NCBI RefSeq assembly: GCF_963665445.1
Contig: NZ_OY762276.1
Coordinates: 962,001 to 1,026,000 of the forward strand
Reading direction: 5' to 3'
From: an uncultured Desulfobulbus sp.
GTDB lineage: Bacteria > Desulfobacterota > Desulfobulbia > Desulfobulbales > Desulfobulbaceae
DNA: 64,000 nt
Part shown: piece by piece, positions 1 through 8,592 of the stretch
Layout: each line of letters starts with the position of its first letter
Position numbering within the stretch: the first letter of the stretch is position 1
Made by a program: the position numbers and the translations under genes
The notes under the pieces: generated by a model
What the model saw: only the letters and a program-made list of their open reading frames with translations
What the model was told of the DNA's origin: nothing
Databases searched by the model: none

Positions 1-1555
1 CCCAGAATTCCCGTCGCGCCAGGGGATCGACTCCGGAGGTCGGCTCGTCGAGAAACAACACCTCGGGTTCATGCATCAGGGCCACGGCCAAAGCCAGGCG
101 CTGCTTGTAGCCGAGCGGCAGCGACTGGCTCTCGCTGGACCTGAATTCGCGTAAATCAAAGGTGTCAAGGGCCCAATCGATCTGGTGCTGACGCCTTGTG
201 CCGCGCAACCCGTAGGCGGAGCTGAAGAATTTGAGATTTTGCATCACGCTCAGGTTGCCGTAGAGGGAAAACTTCTGCGCCATGTAGCCGATGCGGGCGC
301 GGGCGGCATCGGCAGCGGTGCGAAGGTTCATCCCCGCCACGGTACATGAGCCGCTGGAGATGGGCAGCAGGCCGCAGAGCATGCGGAATGTCGTGGTCTT
401 GCCCGCGCCGTTGGCCCCGAGCAGGCCGAAGATCTCGCCGTGACGGACGTGAAAGCTGACGTGGTCCACCGCATGGAAATCGCCGAAGCGGCGGACCAGG
501 TTGTCCACCGTAATCACCTTCTCGCCACCGTTGCGACCGTTGGTCTGGGCCAGAGCGATGGGGACGCTGCCGTTGGCGGCTCCATGGTCTTCCTTGAGCG
601 TGGCCACGAAATAATCCTCGAACCGCGGCGGAACCTGGGTGACGGCAACTTCTGTTTCCCGGGAGATCTGAGGGAGATGCAGCGGTCCAGCCTCGCGACT
701 GACCACGCGAATCGCCTTGCCGAGGATCAGGGCGTCGAGCACGGCGGGATCGCGGCTCAGTCTTCGCTGCAGGGTTCGTTTGGGCAGGGAGGGGGCGCGC
801 ACCATCCAGGTCCGCCCGGCGACCTGGTCGCTGAAGGCCTGTGGTTGTTGATGGCCAAGGATGCGTCCCTGATGCATCAGGACCACTTCGGCACAGCGTT
901 CGGCCTCGTCGAGATAGGCGGTGCTGAGAAGGACGGTCATGCCCTCGGCCTCGACCAGGTGGTAGACGATCTGCCATAACTCCCGCCGTGACACCGGGTC
1001 GACCCCGACCGTGGGCTCGTCGAGCAGCAGCAGGCGGGGCGGACGCACCAGGGTGCAGACCAGGCCGAGTTTTTGCTTCATACCGCCGGACAGGCGACCT
1101 GCCAGGCGGCTGCGAAAATTTTCCAAGCCGGCCATGGCCAGCAGTTGGCGGTAGCGTTCTGGTCGCGCCTCCTCCTCAACCCCCTGGAGATCGGCATAGA
1201 GATCGAGGTTCTCCTGGACCGAGAGATCCTCATAGAGGCCAAATCGTTGCGGCATGTAGCCCACGCTGGCCTGGACCAGATGCGGGTTTGCCACCACATC
1301 GATGTCCAGGGCGCGCAAGCTGCCGTTGTCCGGTGCAAGCAGACCGCTGCACAATCGCATCAGCGTGGTTTTGCCGGCGCCGTCCGGGCCGATCAGCCCT
1401 GTCACCCTCTTCGGTTTGATGGCGCAGCTCACCCCGTGCAGGGCTGTAATCTGCTGTTTTTCGACGGCAAAGGTTTTGCGGACCTCGTTGAGGATCAGGG
1501 CGGGATGTGAGTCGTCGCTGCAAACGGGGGCTGGGGGGGGGGAGAGAGCTGTCAT
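1..1555 (-). CDS. ABC transporter ATP-binding protein with two ATPase domains (YbhF/RbbA type), 3'-truncated by window edge
   Basis: About 518 codons are visible; the C-terminus lies beyond base 1. The first ATPase domain has a Walker A (GPDGAGKTT, near residue 55), a signature (LSGGMKQKLGL, ~155) and a Walker B (LLLLDEPTVGVDP, ~175). The second repeats this: GANGAGKTT near 380, LPLGYKQRLALA near 485 and EVLFLDEPTSGVDP near 505. This tandem layout is known from YbhF-like ATPases of ABC-2 type exporters, which energise drug or lipid efflux at the inner membrane. The ATG at 1555 is the first start giving a complete N-terminus; no strong ribosome site is seen, and an in-frame GTG lies further upstream. 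The ABC-2 permeases would be expected further left, outside the window. Confidence 0.88.
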   Translation of the reverse strand, partial: MTALSPPPAPVCSDDSHPALILNEVRKTFAVEKQQITALHGVSCAIKPKRVTGLIGPDGAGKTTLMRLCSGLLAPDNGSLRALDIDVVANPHLVQASVGYMPQRFGLYEDLSVQENLDLYADLQGVEEEARPERYRQLLAMAGLENFRSRLAGRLSGGMKQKLGLVCTLVRPPRLLLLDEPTVGVDPVSRRELWQIVYHLVEAEGMTVLLSTAYLDEAERCAEVVLMHQGRILGHQQPQAFSDQVAGRTWMVRAPSLPKRTLQRRLSRDPAVLDALILGKAIRVVSREAGPLHLPQISRETEVAVTQVPPRFEDYFVATLKEDHGAANGSVPIALAQTNGRNGGEKVITVDNLVRRFGDFHAVDHVSFHVRHGEIFGLLGANGAGKTTTFRMLCGLLPISSGSCTVAGMNLRTAADAARARIGYMAQKFSLYGNLSVMQNLKFFSSAYGLRGTRRQHQIDWALDTFDLREFRSSESQSLPLGYKQRLALAVALMHEPEVLFLDEPTSGVDPLARREFW

Positions 1556-2036
1556 GGGCGACCGAATCGGCAAGCCGCCAGACAGCACGCATATAGAGGC
1601 GTATCCGGAGGCAGAGAGCTGAACCTGTTGGAATCGAAACGAGTTATGCGCGCACCGCGTCGATCAACAGAAAAGGGAAAAAATTTTTGGCATTATACCA
1701 CAACTGGAGGTAATTGCCCAAACACTCTCAAAAAAAAGCGTCTGGAAAAAAATATTCGAAAGCCACATCTCCTGAGATTTCTCCCGTGCATTGGAGATTC
1801 CAGCAGGGGCAGTGCCTCCGGCATCGTTGAGATGGGGTGCCGTCCTTCGCCCGTGAATGCTGTCATTTCCATTCGTGGTGATCTCCGAGAAATTGCCGCC
1901 AGTCGCAGCGCATCGCCCCGCCTCGGTCATCTCGACCGTATGGGAGAGATCTTTGGCCAGTTGTTTTTGAACATCTGTCCAGCGACCCCAGATACGAGTT
2001 TCCGCCACAGAGGATAAAAAAATGACTGATGACCGC
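1556..2036. other. Gene-poor intergenic DNA
   Basis: No convincing gene is seen. Short open frames here lack ribosome sites and recognisable domains. Bases 1905-1955 carry a degenerate, reverse-oriented piece of the longer dispersed repeat (GGTCATCTCGACC, then GGGAGAGATCT) seen in full at 2037, 4077, 42392 and 42602. Confidence 0.5.
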
Positions 2037-2194
2037 TGAACTTCAGCTCTAGGGAAACAAAGACGAGATCCCTCGCGGACGCTCGGGATGAGATCGATAA
2101 GGCGGCTTTTTCTAGAGAGCGCAGGATCGCCCCGAGGTCATCTCGGCCATGGGGAGAGATCTCCTCTTTTCAAGCTGAGCTTTGGTGGTAATCA
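2037..2194 (-). repeat. Dispersed repeat family B, copy 1 (reverse orientation)
   Basis: Read on the minus strand this matches the copies at 4077, 42392 and 42602 over ~155 bp. It starts GATTACCACCAAAGCTCAGC, passes through GAGATCTCTCCC and CGAGATGACCTCGG, and ends near a GAGGGATC block and TGAAGTTCAG. It shows no open frame with a ribosome site and directly abuts a family A copy. Confidence 0.75.
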
Positions 2195-2205
2195 AATACA
2201 AATAT

Positions 2206-2305
2206 AATGGCTTCGTAGAAAGTCAAAAGCCTGAATGTCACGCATTGTGAAATCAGCAACTTACGAAGCTCGAAACGTCGTTCTCGAGCCTTTTTACGGG
2301 AACGA
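2206..2305 (+). repeat. Dispersed repeat family A, copy 1
   Basis: A ~100-bp unit with two nested inverted repeats. An outer arm GGCTTCGTA pairs with TTACGAAGC about 55 bp later. A terminal hairpin follows (CGTTCTCG, loop, CGGGAACG). The same design recurs at 2480, 3816 and 39197, always on the plus strand. It is probably a non-autonomous palindromic element. Confidence 0.8.
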
Positions 2306-2394
2306 ATATCTTTACCTTCGAACTTCAGCCAAGGCATCTGATTGGAAAATCCCGCACATTGTTTGGGAGGACATCGAAATTGCGGGACGTTCAG

Positions 2395-2472
2395 AGGAGC
2401 GTTGCACCACCCGGAGGTCATCTCGACCATCGGGAGAGATCTCGTCTTTTCAGCTGAGTTTCGGTGGTAATT
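2395..2472 (-). repeat. Dispersed repeat family B, copy 2 (reverse, partial)
   Basis: About half of a family B unit, in reverse orientation. On the minus strand it begins AATTACCACCGAAACTCAGC and continues through AGATCTCTCCCGATGG and GAGATGACCTCCGG. It directly precedes a family A copy, repeating the B-then-A arrangement at 2037-2305. Confidence 0.65.
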
Positions 2473-2479
2473 GAATAAC

Positions 2480-2579
2480 GATGGTTTCGTAAAAAGTCGG
2501 GAGCCCGGTAGTTCCGTATCGTGAACGCAGTCTGTTACGAAGCACGAAACGTCGTTCTCGGGGCTTTTTACGGGAACGA
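2480..2579 (+). repeat. Dispersed repeat family A, copy 2
   Basis: Same length and architecture as the copy at 2206: GGTTTCGTA pairing with TTACGAAGC, then CGTTCTCG/CGGGAACG. The interior differs while the arms are kept, which suggests the fold is what is conserved. Confidence 0.8.
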
Positions 2580-2583
2580 CAAT

Positions 2584-2623
2584 AAAAAAAGAGCAGAGTG
2601 CCCACGTGCGCAGGCACTCTGCT
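2584..2623 (-). terminator. Intrinsic terminator of the membrane-protein gene at 2653
   Basis: A perfect 10-bp stem (GCAGAGTGCC/GGCACTCTGC, 2593-2602 and 2613-2622) is followed on the minus strand by a run of seven T. It lies 30 bases after the stop codon of the minus-strand gene. Confidence 0.85.
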
Positions 2624-2652
2624 TGAAGATACGGCTGTGAATGGGGTTGGCG

Positions 2653-3186
2653 TTACCAACGTTTGAAAAACTGCTGCTTGGACTCTTGGCTTGGCTTCGA
2701 CGGTGGCGGTGCAGGGGGCCGTTTCGAGGCCTCCAATTCACGTTTCAACTGTTCGTTTTCCGCGCGTTCTTTGGCCAGTTTGGCGGCCATCTCATTGAGC
2801 TGGCTTTGCGATGGTTCGTTGCCGGTTGGCGCAGCCACCGTGATCGTCGCCGCGTAGGCGGAGGTCGGGACAAGCAAATGAATTGCATGCGGATCTTGTG
2901 GTGGGGTTTTAGCGGTTGCGTCTGCAGCCAAGTTGGCGGTGCCGAAGCCGACCACGAAAATCACCAGGGAATTGAGCACCCAGTAAATCCCTTTCTGGAT
3001 CATCGGCGCACGGCCCTCCAGCTCGGAGAACCAGACCACGGAACCGATGAGAAAGCTCATAAACAATGCCATATAGCGCATGGGCAACTCCGGGAACTGG
3101 CACCCGATTCCGTTGACCAAAAACATCATCAGTGAGCCGGCCACCCCCGGAGTGAGCATGGATTTCGGGTTGAGAAATTCATTCAT
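2653..3186 (-). CDS. Hypothetical membrane protein with C-terminal coiled coil
   Basis: 177 aa. The start ATG has a strong ribosome site (AGGAGG, about 6 bases upstream). Three hydrophobic segments lie near residues 12-28, 40-55 and 66-85. A hydrophilic, alanine/glutamate-rich coiled coil follows (~130-160), with a proline-rich tail ending QQFFKRW. No family is recognised. The hydrophobic arrangement recalls small phage- or holin-like membrane proteins, but nothing proves this. It is a single gene with its own terminator, surrounded by repeats. Confidence 0.75.
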   Translation of the reverse strand: MNEFLNPKSMLTPGVAGSLMMFLVNGIGCQFPELPMRYMALFMSFLIGSVVWFSELEGRAPMIQKGIYWVLNSLVIFVVGFGTANLAADATAKTPPQDPHAIHLLVPTSAYAATITVAAPTGNEPSQSQLNEMAAKLAKERAENEQLKRELEASKRPPAPPPSKPSQESKQQFFKRW

Positions 3187-3388
3187 CGGCTACCTCCTGT
3201 GCTGGTGTTCCGAGGGATATTCAACGCTAACAGATTCCCATCAGCTTGACTTGTACCCATACATGTTCATTCCCGGCTCAACTTCGTCCCAGTTAGTTCA
3301 GCGACTGAGATAGATCCTGACTTTTGTAAGGTATAGATCTGAGGAATCCTTCCCTGATAGGGAAAGGTGGGCGAAGATGAGGGACGTC

Positions 3389-3754
3389 TCATGGAGTTCT
3401 TTCGGGCTCCTCATGGTGTTTGACCTCACCTTTGCGTCGCGCCGTGTATTGTTCCAGTTTGCGATGGGCGGCGTCAAAGGCGTCACGCAGGGCGACATAT
3501 ACATCCTGGTGGGCCTGGTTGCGTGGGTCGGGTTCGCGGTTGATTTCAATCTTGCTCTCCGGGCAGGTGAGATCGATACGTATTTTGTAAAGCCCGCCCT
3601 TTTGTTTGTTGGCCAAAGGCGCCTCGACCACTACTCTGCAGCTAACGATGTTCCCGTGGATGTGGTTCAGCTTCTCCACGCGTTTGTGTATTTCAGCCTC
3701 TACGGCCTCCGATGTTGCGGTATTGCGGAATGTTACCTGTAATGGGACCTGCAT
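3389..3754 (-). CDS. HPF/RaiA-family ribosome-associated protein
   Basis: 121 aa. It opens with the beta-alpha fold typical of the hibernation-promoting factor/sigma-54 modulation family: MQVPLQVTFRN, then a helix with EAEIHKRVEKLN, then CRVVVEAP and a basic stretch, and a second helix DAFDAAHRKLEQY. Members bind the 30S decoding region and silence ribosomes in stationary phase. This copy has the short form with a charged tail (ARRKGEVKHHEEPERTP) and no long dimerisation domain. The start has a good ribosome site (GGAGGGAGC). It is monocistronic; a family A repeat lies just upstream. Confidence 0.85.
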   Translation of the reverse strand: MQVPLQVTFRNTATSEAVEAEIHKRVEKLNHIHGNIVSCRVVVEAPLANKQKGGLYKIRIDLTCPESKIEINREPDPRNQAHQDVYVALRDAFDAAHRKLEQYTARRKGEVKHHEEPERTP

Positions 3755-3815
3755 GCTCCCTCCTCGATGATGGAATAAACAATGAGATACGATCGCTCGC
3801 CTGCAACTGAATCAT

Positions 3816-3916
3816 GATGACCTCGTAAAAGGTCAAAAAAACTGAAAGTTACGTATAGTTAAACCAGAATGTTACGAAGCTCAAAACGTCGTTCTCAAGG
3901 CTTTTTGCGAGAACGA
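3816..3916 (+). repeat. Dispersed repeat family A, copy 3
   Basis: Keeps GACCTCGTAA and TTACGAAGCTC arms and a terminal CGTTCTC/GAGAACG hairpin. It is in the same orientation as the other three copies. Confidence 0.8.
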
Positions 3917-4076
3917 AAATCATTGTGTATCAAGCAAAGATGATGGATTTTTCGTCGTTCGAGCTTTGAACCATGAAACGACACATCCTCCCTCCGCTTC
4001 ACGATCATGTACACTTGTTGACCAAGACCAGTGCCAAACAGGTCAACACAGAAAAGTTCATGTCATTTTATTGAGT

Positions 4077-4240
4077 GATTACCAACGAAACTCAGCATGA
4101 AGAGATGAGATCTCTCCCTTCGGTCGAGATGACATCGGGGTGGTGCCACGCTCCTTTGACATAGCCGCCTCATCGGTGTCATCCCGAACAATGTGAGGGA
4201 TCTTAAAACCAGAACCCTGAGTCGAGGTTCAAGGTTAATC
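4077..4240 (+). repeat. Dispersed repeat family B, copy 3
   Basis: Begins GATTACCAACGAAACTCAGC and contains GAGATCTCTCCC, CGAGATGACATCGG, TGTCATCCCGAA and TGTGAGGGATC, as in the copies at 42392 and 42602. Its distal end is diverged. Confidence 0.75.
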
Positions 4241-4516
4241 ATATTTTATTATGTAATAATAATAGAGTAGATAGAAGCCTTGGTAAAGGCAATAGAGAGA
4301 AAGTAAAGAAACAATGGATAGGGAGACTATCCATAAGGTGTCGCTCACTGCTGCTTCGCAGATCCAAGTCAGCTTGTAGTCAGCTCAATCCGTGCCCTTC
4401 CGCTCCGCTTCATCGTTGTTGATCAGACTTGCTGAAAAATCGACCGTAAGAAAATGCATGGATGCCACGGTCGACCTCGTCGTGCATACGTTGTTGTTTT
4501 CGGAGATTTGCTTATG

Positions 4517-4530
4517 GGTAAAATTACCTA
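4517..4530. promoter_or_regulatory. Inverted repeat upstream of the WYL regulator
   Basis: GGTAA and TTACC arms separated by two bases lie about 100 bases before the regulator's start. An element with the same arms, the 16-bp palindrome TAGGTAAATTTACCTA, sits before the phage genes at 62106. A -10-like TACAGT lies at ~4581. Operator function is inferred. Confidence 0.35.
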
Positions 4531-4630
4531 AAATAATAAATGATATTTATATGTTGTCGCTTAATTGGTCGTGTGCTAGGTACAGTTTTCAAACGATCCC
4601 TGGTTGCGCGTTCTGTCAAAGGAGAAGAAC

Positions 4631-5617
4631 ATGTCCGAGCGGTTGAAGTTCGAGCGGTTTATCTGGTTTCACTCCCAAGTCAAACGGTCGCTACACCCCA
4701 ACGCAATAAGTTTGGTTGAGGAGTTTGAGGTATCCGAACGAACCGCCCAACGTGATATCGAATTCATGCGTGACCGTCTACAGGCTCCGCTTGTGTTTGA
4801 CCGTAGCCGCAACGGCTATCGTTATACTGACGATACCTTTGAGATTCCAATTCATTGGCTGGATGAGGACAACCTCCTTGCCCTTGCCCTGGCGGCACGC
4901 CTGGCATCAACCATCCCGGATACGGCCGTGAAGGAGGATCTGTGTCAGCTGGTAGGGCGAATGCTTCGACTTTCCCACAATGATGGGTATTCCTGCCTGG
5001 ACCGTATAGGCGAGAAAATCTCGGTCAAGAACATCGAGTACGCCCTAGTGGATGAACAGTTTTTTCGCCTGGTGATTCGTGCCTTGTTTGACGAGCGCGC
5101 CCTCCAAATCACCTACCGTTCTCCATACAGCGGTACCAACACCGAGCGATCAATTCAGCCGCTCCATCTGATACATTACATGGGAAGTTGGCACCTGCTC
5201 GCCTGGTGCTCGGCCAGAAAGGCCCTCCGCGATTTTGCCCTGGCGCGATTGCAAACGGTGGAACTGGCAGAAGCGTCGATTCAGGTCCCCACCGACTTAC
5301 CACCGATCAAAGAGTTAACCCGCCGCCACTTCGGCATCATGCAAGGCGAGGCCGCCACCGCCGTCACCCTTCACTTTTCTTCCCAGGTCGCACCCCGCAT
5401 TCTCGAGCAGATCTGGCATCCCGGCCAGCAGACCAGCCTGGAGCCCGACGGCAGCCTCCTGCTGCGTTTTCCCACCGCCGATTTCCGCGAACTGATTCGA
5501 AATATTCTCAGCTATGGCGCCGAGGTGCGGGTGGTGGAACCGCCGGAACTGCAAAGGCTGGTTAGAGAGGAAATTGAAAAAATGTACAGGCATTCTACCA
5601 GACCTGACATCGGTTGA
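4631..5617 (+). CDS. HTH-WYL transcriptional regulator of the CRISPR-Cas locus
   Basis: 328 aa from the ATG at 4631, chosen for its ribosome site (AAAGGAGAAGAAC). An N-terminal winged helix-turn-helix has the recognition segment FEVSERTAQRDIEFMRDRL. The central to C-terminal part is a WYL domain (ITYRSP, the IHYMGSWHLLAWC core, RDFALARLQTVEL), followed by a WCX-like end. WYL domains bind nucleic acid or small ligands and commonly regulate defence loci. The gene sits 64 bases upstream of cas3 on the same strand, so control of the cas operon is the natural inference. Whether it represses or activates cannot be read from sequence. Confidence 0.87.
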   Translation: MSERLKFERFIWFHSQVKRSLHPNAISLVEEFEVSERTAQRDIEFMRDRLQAPLVFDRSRNGYRYTDDTFEIPIHWLDEDNLLALALAARLASTIPDTAVKEDLCQLVGRMLRLSHNDGYSCLDRIGEKISVKNIEYALVDEQFFRLVIRALFDERALQITYRSPYSGTNTERSIQPLHLIHYMGSWHLLAWCSARKALRDFALARLQTVELAEASIQVPTDLPPIKELTRRHFGIMQGEAATAVTLHFSSQVAPRILEQIWHPGQQTSLEPDGSLLLRFPTADFRELIRNILSYGAEVRVVEPPELQRLVREEIEKMYRHSTRPDIG

Positions 5618-5681
5618 CAGAGTGAGGGTGGTAGGGTGTTGGCATGCTGAACTCAACAGAAAATCAAAAGGTAAATTTTCA

Positions 5682-7898
5682 ATGAGCCATCATTGTACTT
5701 TAGTTCCAATCGCACATTCAAAGCCACCTTCGGATAATCAAAGTCTTGAAGCCCATTTGGAGAAGGTTGCCGGATTGGCAGAGCAGCATGCCATGGCGTT
5801 TGGGGCCGCTTCCTGGGGGCGGCTTGTCGGCCTTTGGCATGATTTGGGGAAATTTTCACCCGATTTCCAGGCGTACATCCGACAGCTCAATGAGGCCCAT
5901 TTGGAGGGCAAGCCAGGGAAGGTTAACCACTCCTCAGCTGGGGCGTTACTGGCTGTTGAGCGATTTGGCAAGGTTGGTCGTATTTTGGCCTATTGTATTA
6001 TGGGCCATCACGCGGGGCTGCCGGATTGGCAAAGCGAAACTGCACCCCGCGCATCTCTTGCATGGCGGCTTGATCAAAAGGAATTGCTTTCAGTTGCAAC
6101 TTCAGGGGGGATTCCTGCCACAATTACGGTACAAACACTTCCCACGGAAAAAGCGAAAAACGGTACCGTATTTTCACGTTCGCTTTGGCTGCGAATGTTG
6201 TTTTCCAGTCTTGTCGATGCTGATTTCCTCGATACCGAGGCTTTCATGGACCCAGAAAAAGCTCACCAACGCAGTGGCTACCCCTCTCTTGCCGAATTGG
6301 CCCCGTTATTCGACCAGTTTATAGTAGAAAAAACCGCTAGTGCACCGATTTCTAAGGTCAACAGCATCCGAACAGAAGTATTGCAAGCCTGTTTGGACAG
6401 TGCGGTTAACCCCCCTGGTTTGTTCACCCTCACCGTGCCCACAGGCGGTGGTAAAACCCTTTCTTCCATGGCTTTTGCGTTACGGCACGCAAACCTCCAA
6501 AACAAACGACGAATCATCTATGTTATCCCGTATACCAGCATAATTGAACAGACGGCGGAACAGTTCCGCGCCATCTTCGGTGATGCAGTTCTGGAACATC
6601 ATAGCAATCTGGAGGTCTCCGAAGCCTCGAAGGAAGATGCGCGCAGCCGTCTTGCCTGCGAAAATTGGGATGCTCCTCTAATCATTACCACCACGGTGCA
6701 GTTCTTCGAGTCGTTATTTGCCAGCCGAACTAGCCGATGTCGTAAACTGCACAATATCGCCCAGAGCGTGGTGATCCTGGACGAAGCACAACTCCTGCCA
6801 GCGGACTTTCTTAAACCTATTTTGGAAATCATGCGGGAGTTGCAGGACAATTACGGCGTCACTTTCGTTCTTTCCACGGCAACTCAACCTGCTCTCGGTC
6901 CTCACCAAAATATGGATTTCAATTTTTCTGGCCTCCCCGGTCTGCGGGAAATCATTCCTCCTTCATTTAATCTATACGAGCGGTTGCAACGCACCAAGGT
7001 CGAAAATTTGGAGGGGCTTACGACTCCCTTATCTTGGGAGAGTCTTGCCTCACGCCTAAAAGGGCATGAATCTGTTCTTTGTGTTGTGAACCGTCGTGAC
7101 GATGCCCGTGAACTATGGGAAAAAATGCCAGCTGGTACCTTCCATCTTTCTGCTCTAATGTGCGGGGCGCACCGGTCAGCACGTATTGCCGAAATTAAGG
7201 CCAATCTGAAGGAGAAAAAGCCAACTAGAGTCATTAGCACTCAACTTGTCGAGGCAGGCGTTGATTTCGATTTCCCTGTGGTTTACCGGGCACTTGCCGG
7301 ACTCGATTCCGTGGCACAGGCCGCCGGTCGTTGCAACCGTGAAGGAGAGATGAAGCAAGGCATGGTCTATATCTTTCAGCCGGAAAGTAAGATACCGGTT
7401 GGTCATCTAAGGCAGGCGGCAGAGATCGGTCGTCAGATTTTGATGGAACAACAGATTGATCCTCTTGCCCCTGAACGGTTTGAGCAGTTTTTCCGGATGT
7501 TCTATTGGATGCGTGGAGACTTGCTTGACAAGGAAAATATCATGGAATTACTTGGTAATGACCCAGAGTTGCGGATTAGCTTTCGCACCGCAGCCGAGAA
7601 GTTCAAGCTTATCGATGAGGGCATTTATGCGCCGGTTCTTGTCCTGTATGGGGAAAAAGGCTGCAAACTGATCGAATTGTTGCAGCACCAAGGCCCGGAA
7701 CGCTGGATTCTTCGACAGGTGCAACGCTATGTAGTCAATCTACCACGGCATGTTCATGGGCACTTGTTAGCCGACGGCGCTATCAAGGAAATCCATCCAG
7801 GTATCTTTGTGCAGGGGCATGGCAATTTGTACGACAATAATCTCGGCTTTTGCGCTGATCGATCTTTGATCTACGCACCGGATGAACTGATGATCTGA
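5682..7898 (+). CDS. cas3: CRISPR-associated nuclease-helicase Cas3 (type I-C)
   Basis: 738 aa from the ATG at 5682; the frame is open further upstream but that part overlaps the regulator. The HD nuclease domain shows WHDLGK (H53, D54), NHSSAGA (H83) and GHHAGLP (H109-H110). The helicase has Walker A PTGGGKT (~250), DEAQ in place of DEAH/DEAD (~366), STATQPAL (motif III) and QAAGRCNREG (motif VI, ~545). Cas3 unwinds and degrades target DNA after Cascade binding. All catalytic motifs are intact, so interference should be functional. It is followed by cas5c after 10 bases. Confidence 0.95.
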   Translation: MSHHCTLVPIAHSKPPSDNQSLEAHLEKVAGLAEQHAMAFGAASWGRLVGLWHDLGKFSPDFQAYIRQLNEAHLEGKPGKVNHSSAGALLAVERFGKVGRILAYCIMGHHAGLPDWQSETAPRASLAWRLDQKELLSVATSGGIPATITVQTLPTEKAKNGTVFSRSLWLRMLFSSLVDADFLDTEAFMDPEKAHQRSGYPSLAELAPLFDQFIVEKTASAPISKVNSIRTEVLQACLDSAVNPPGLFTLTVPTGGGKTLSSMAFALRHANLQNKRRIIYVIPYTSIIEQTAEQFRAIFGDAVLEHHSNLEVSEASKEDARSRLACENWDAPLIITTTVQFFESLFASRTSRCRKLHNIAQSVVILDEAQLLPADFLKPILEIMRELQDNYGVTFVLSTATQPALGPHQNMDFNFSGLPGLREIIPPSFNLYERLQRTKVENLEGLTTPLSWESLASRLKGHESVLCVVNRRDDARELWEKMPAGTFHLSALMCGAHRSARIAEIKANLKEKKPTRVISTQLVEAGVDFDFPVVYRALAGLDSVAQAAGRCNREGEMKQGMVYIFQPESKIPVGHLRQAAEIGRQILMEQQIDPLAPERFEQFFRMFYWMRGDLLDKENIMELLGNDPELRISFRTAAEKFKLIDEGIYAPVLVLYGEKGCKLIELLQHQGPERWILRQVQRYVVNLPRHVHGHLLADGAIKEIHPGIFVQGHGNLYDNNLGFCADRSLIYAPDELMI

Positions 7899-7908
7899 AG
7901 GAGGAGAC

Positions 7909-8592
7909 ATGAACGGAAACGGAAAGCGAAGCGCCCCTTTCCGCCTCAAAGTCTGGGGGCGAAACGCCTGCTTCACCAGGCCGGAAATGAAAGTGGAACG
8001 GGTTTCATACGATGTGATGACACCTTCGGCGGCGCGGGGCGTACTTGAGGCTATCCTGTGGAAACCGGCCATTCGTTGGTTGGTGGAGCGCATTGATGTC
8101 CTCGCACCGATCCGTTGGGAATCGGTCCGTAGGAACGAGGTTGGAAGCGTTATGTCGCCACGATCTAAAGGGTTGTTTATTGAAGATCAACGACAACAAC
8201 GGGCTGGACTATTTTTACGGGAGGTGAGCTATATCATCCACGCCCGCCTTGAAATGACAACCAAGGCTGGAGAGGAAGACAACCTGACCAAATTTCAGGA
8301 AATGTTTCTGCGGAGGACAGAGAAGGGGCAGTGTTTTCACCGGCCCTACCTCGGTTGCCGGGAATTTGCCGCCGACTTCACTTTGATCCGCCAGGGGGAC
8401 CGGTTACCAGAACCGATAGCTGTTTCCCGAGATCTCGGGTGGATGCTATACGACATTCAGCACGACAATCGGGCTGACAAAAACCATGTGCATAGCTGTA
8501 CCGAATCCTGCCGACCTTCTTTCTTCCGGGCGGAGCTTACAAATGGGGTTTTGCTGGTGCCGTCGCGTGATGACGGGGAGGTGCGGCAATGA
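7909..8592 (+). CDS. cas5c: Cas5c/Cas5d, crRNA-processing Cascade subunit
   Basis: 227 aa, starting after GGAGGAGAC. The N-terminus (FRLKVWGRNACFTRPEMKVERVSYDVMTPSAARGVLEAILWKP) is characteristic of the type I-C Cas5 family. In this subtype, which lacks Cas6, Cas5 cleaves pre-crRNA in the repeat stem and caps the 5' handle. The stop overlaps the cas8c start in an ATGA, suggesting coupled translation. Length is normal for the family. Confidence 0.94.
   Translation: MNGNGKRSAPFRLKVWGRNACFTRPEMKVERVSYDVMTPSAARGVLEAILWKPAIRWLVERIDVLAPIRWESVRRNEVGSVMSPRSKGLFIEDQRQQRAGLFLREVSYIIHARLEMTTKAGEEDNLTKFQEMFLRRTEKGQCFHRPYLGCREFAADFTLIRQGDRLPEPIAVSRDLGWMLYDIQHDNRADKNHVHSCTESCRPSFFRAELTNGVLLVPSRDDGEVRQ

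Larger units (their letters stand above)
3755..4630. other. Intergenic DNA with repeats and the regulator's upstream region
   Basis: No gene is seen. It holds a family A repeat (3816-3916), a family B repeat (4077-4240), an AT-rich stretch and, close to the WYL regulator, an inverted repeat (see 4517). Confidence 0.6.

Noticed and set aside
165-1622. Several 80-270-codon frames opposite or beside the ABC ATPase
   Set aside because: Arginine/proline-rich translations with no domain; they are shadows of the ATPase frame, which has all motifs intact.
1628-2017. A 129-codon plus-strand frame
   Set aside because: No ribosome site and no domain; it overlaps degenerate repeat sequence.
4554-4590. 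Consensus-like promoter before the WYL gene
   Set aside because: A -10-like TACAGT is visible, but the only -35-like TTGTCG is too far away (~21 bases), so no promoter is called.
5514-5681. N-terminal extension of Cas3
   Set aside because: The frame is open but overlaps the regulator and lacks a ribosome site; family length fits the start at 5682.
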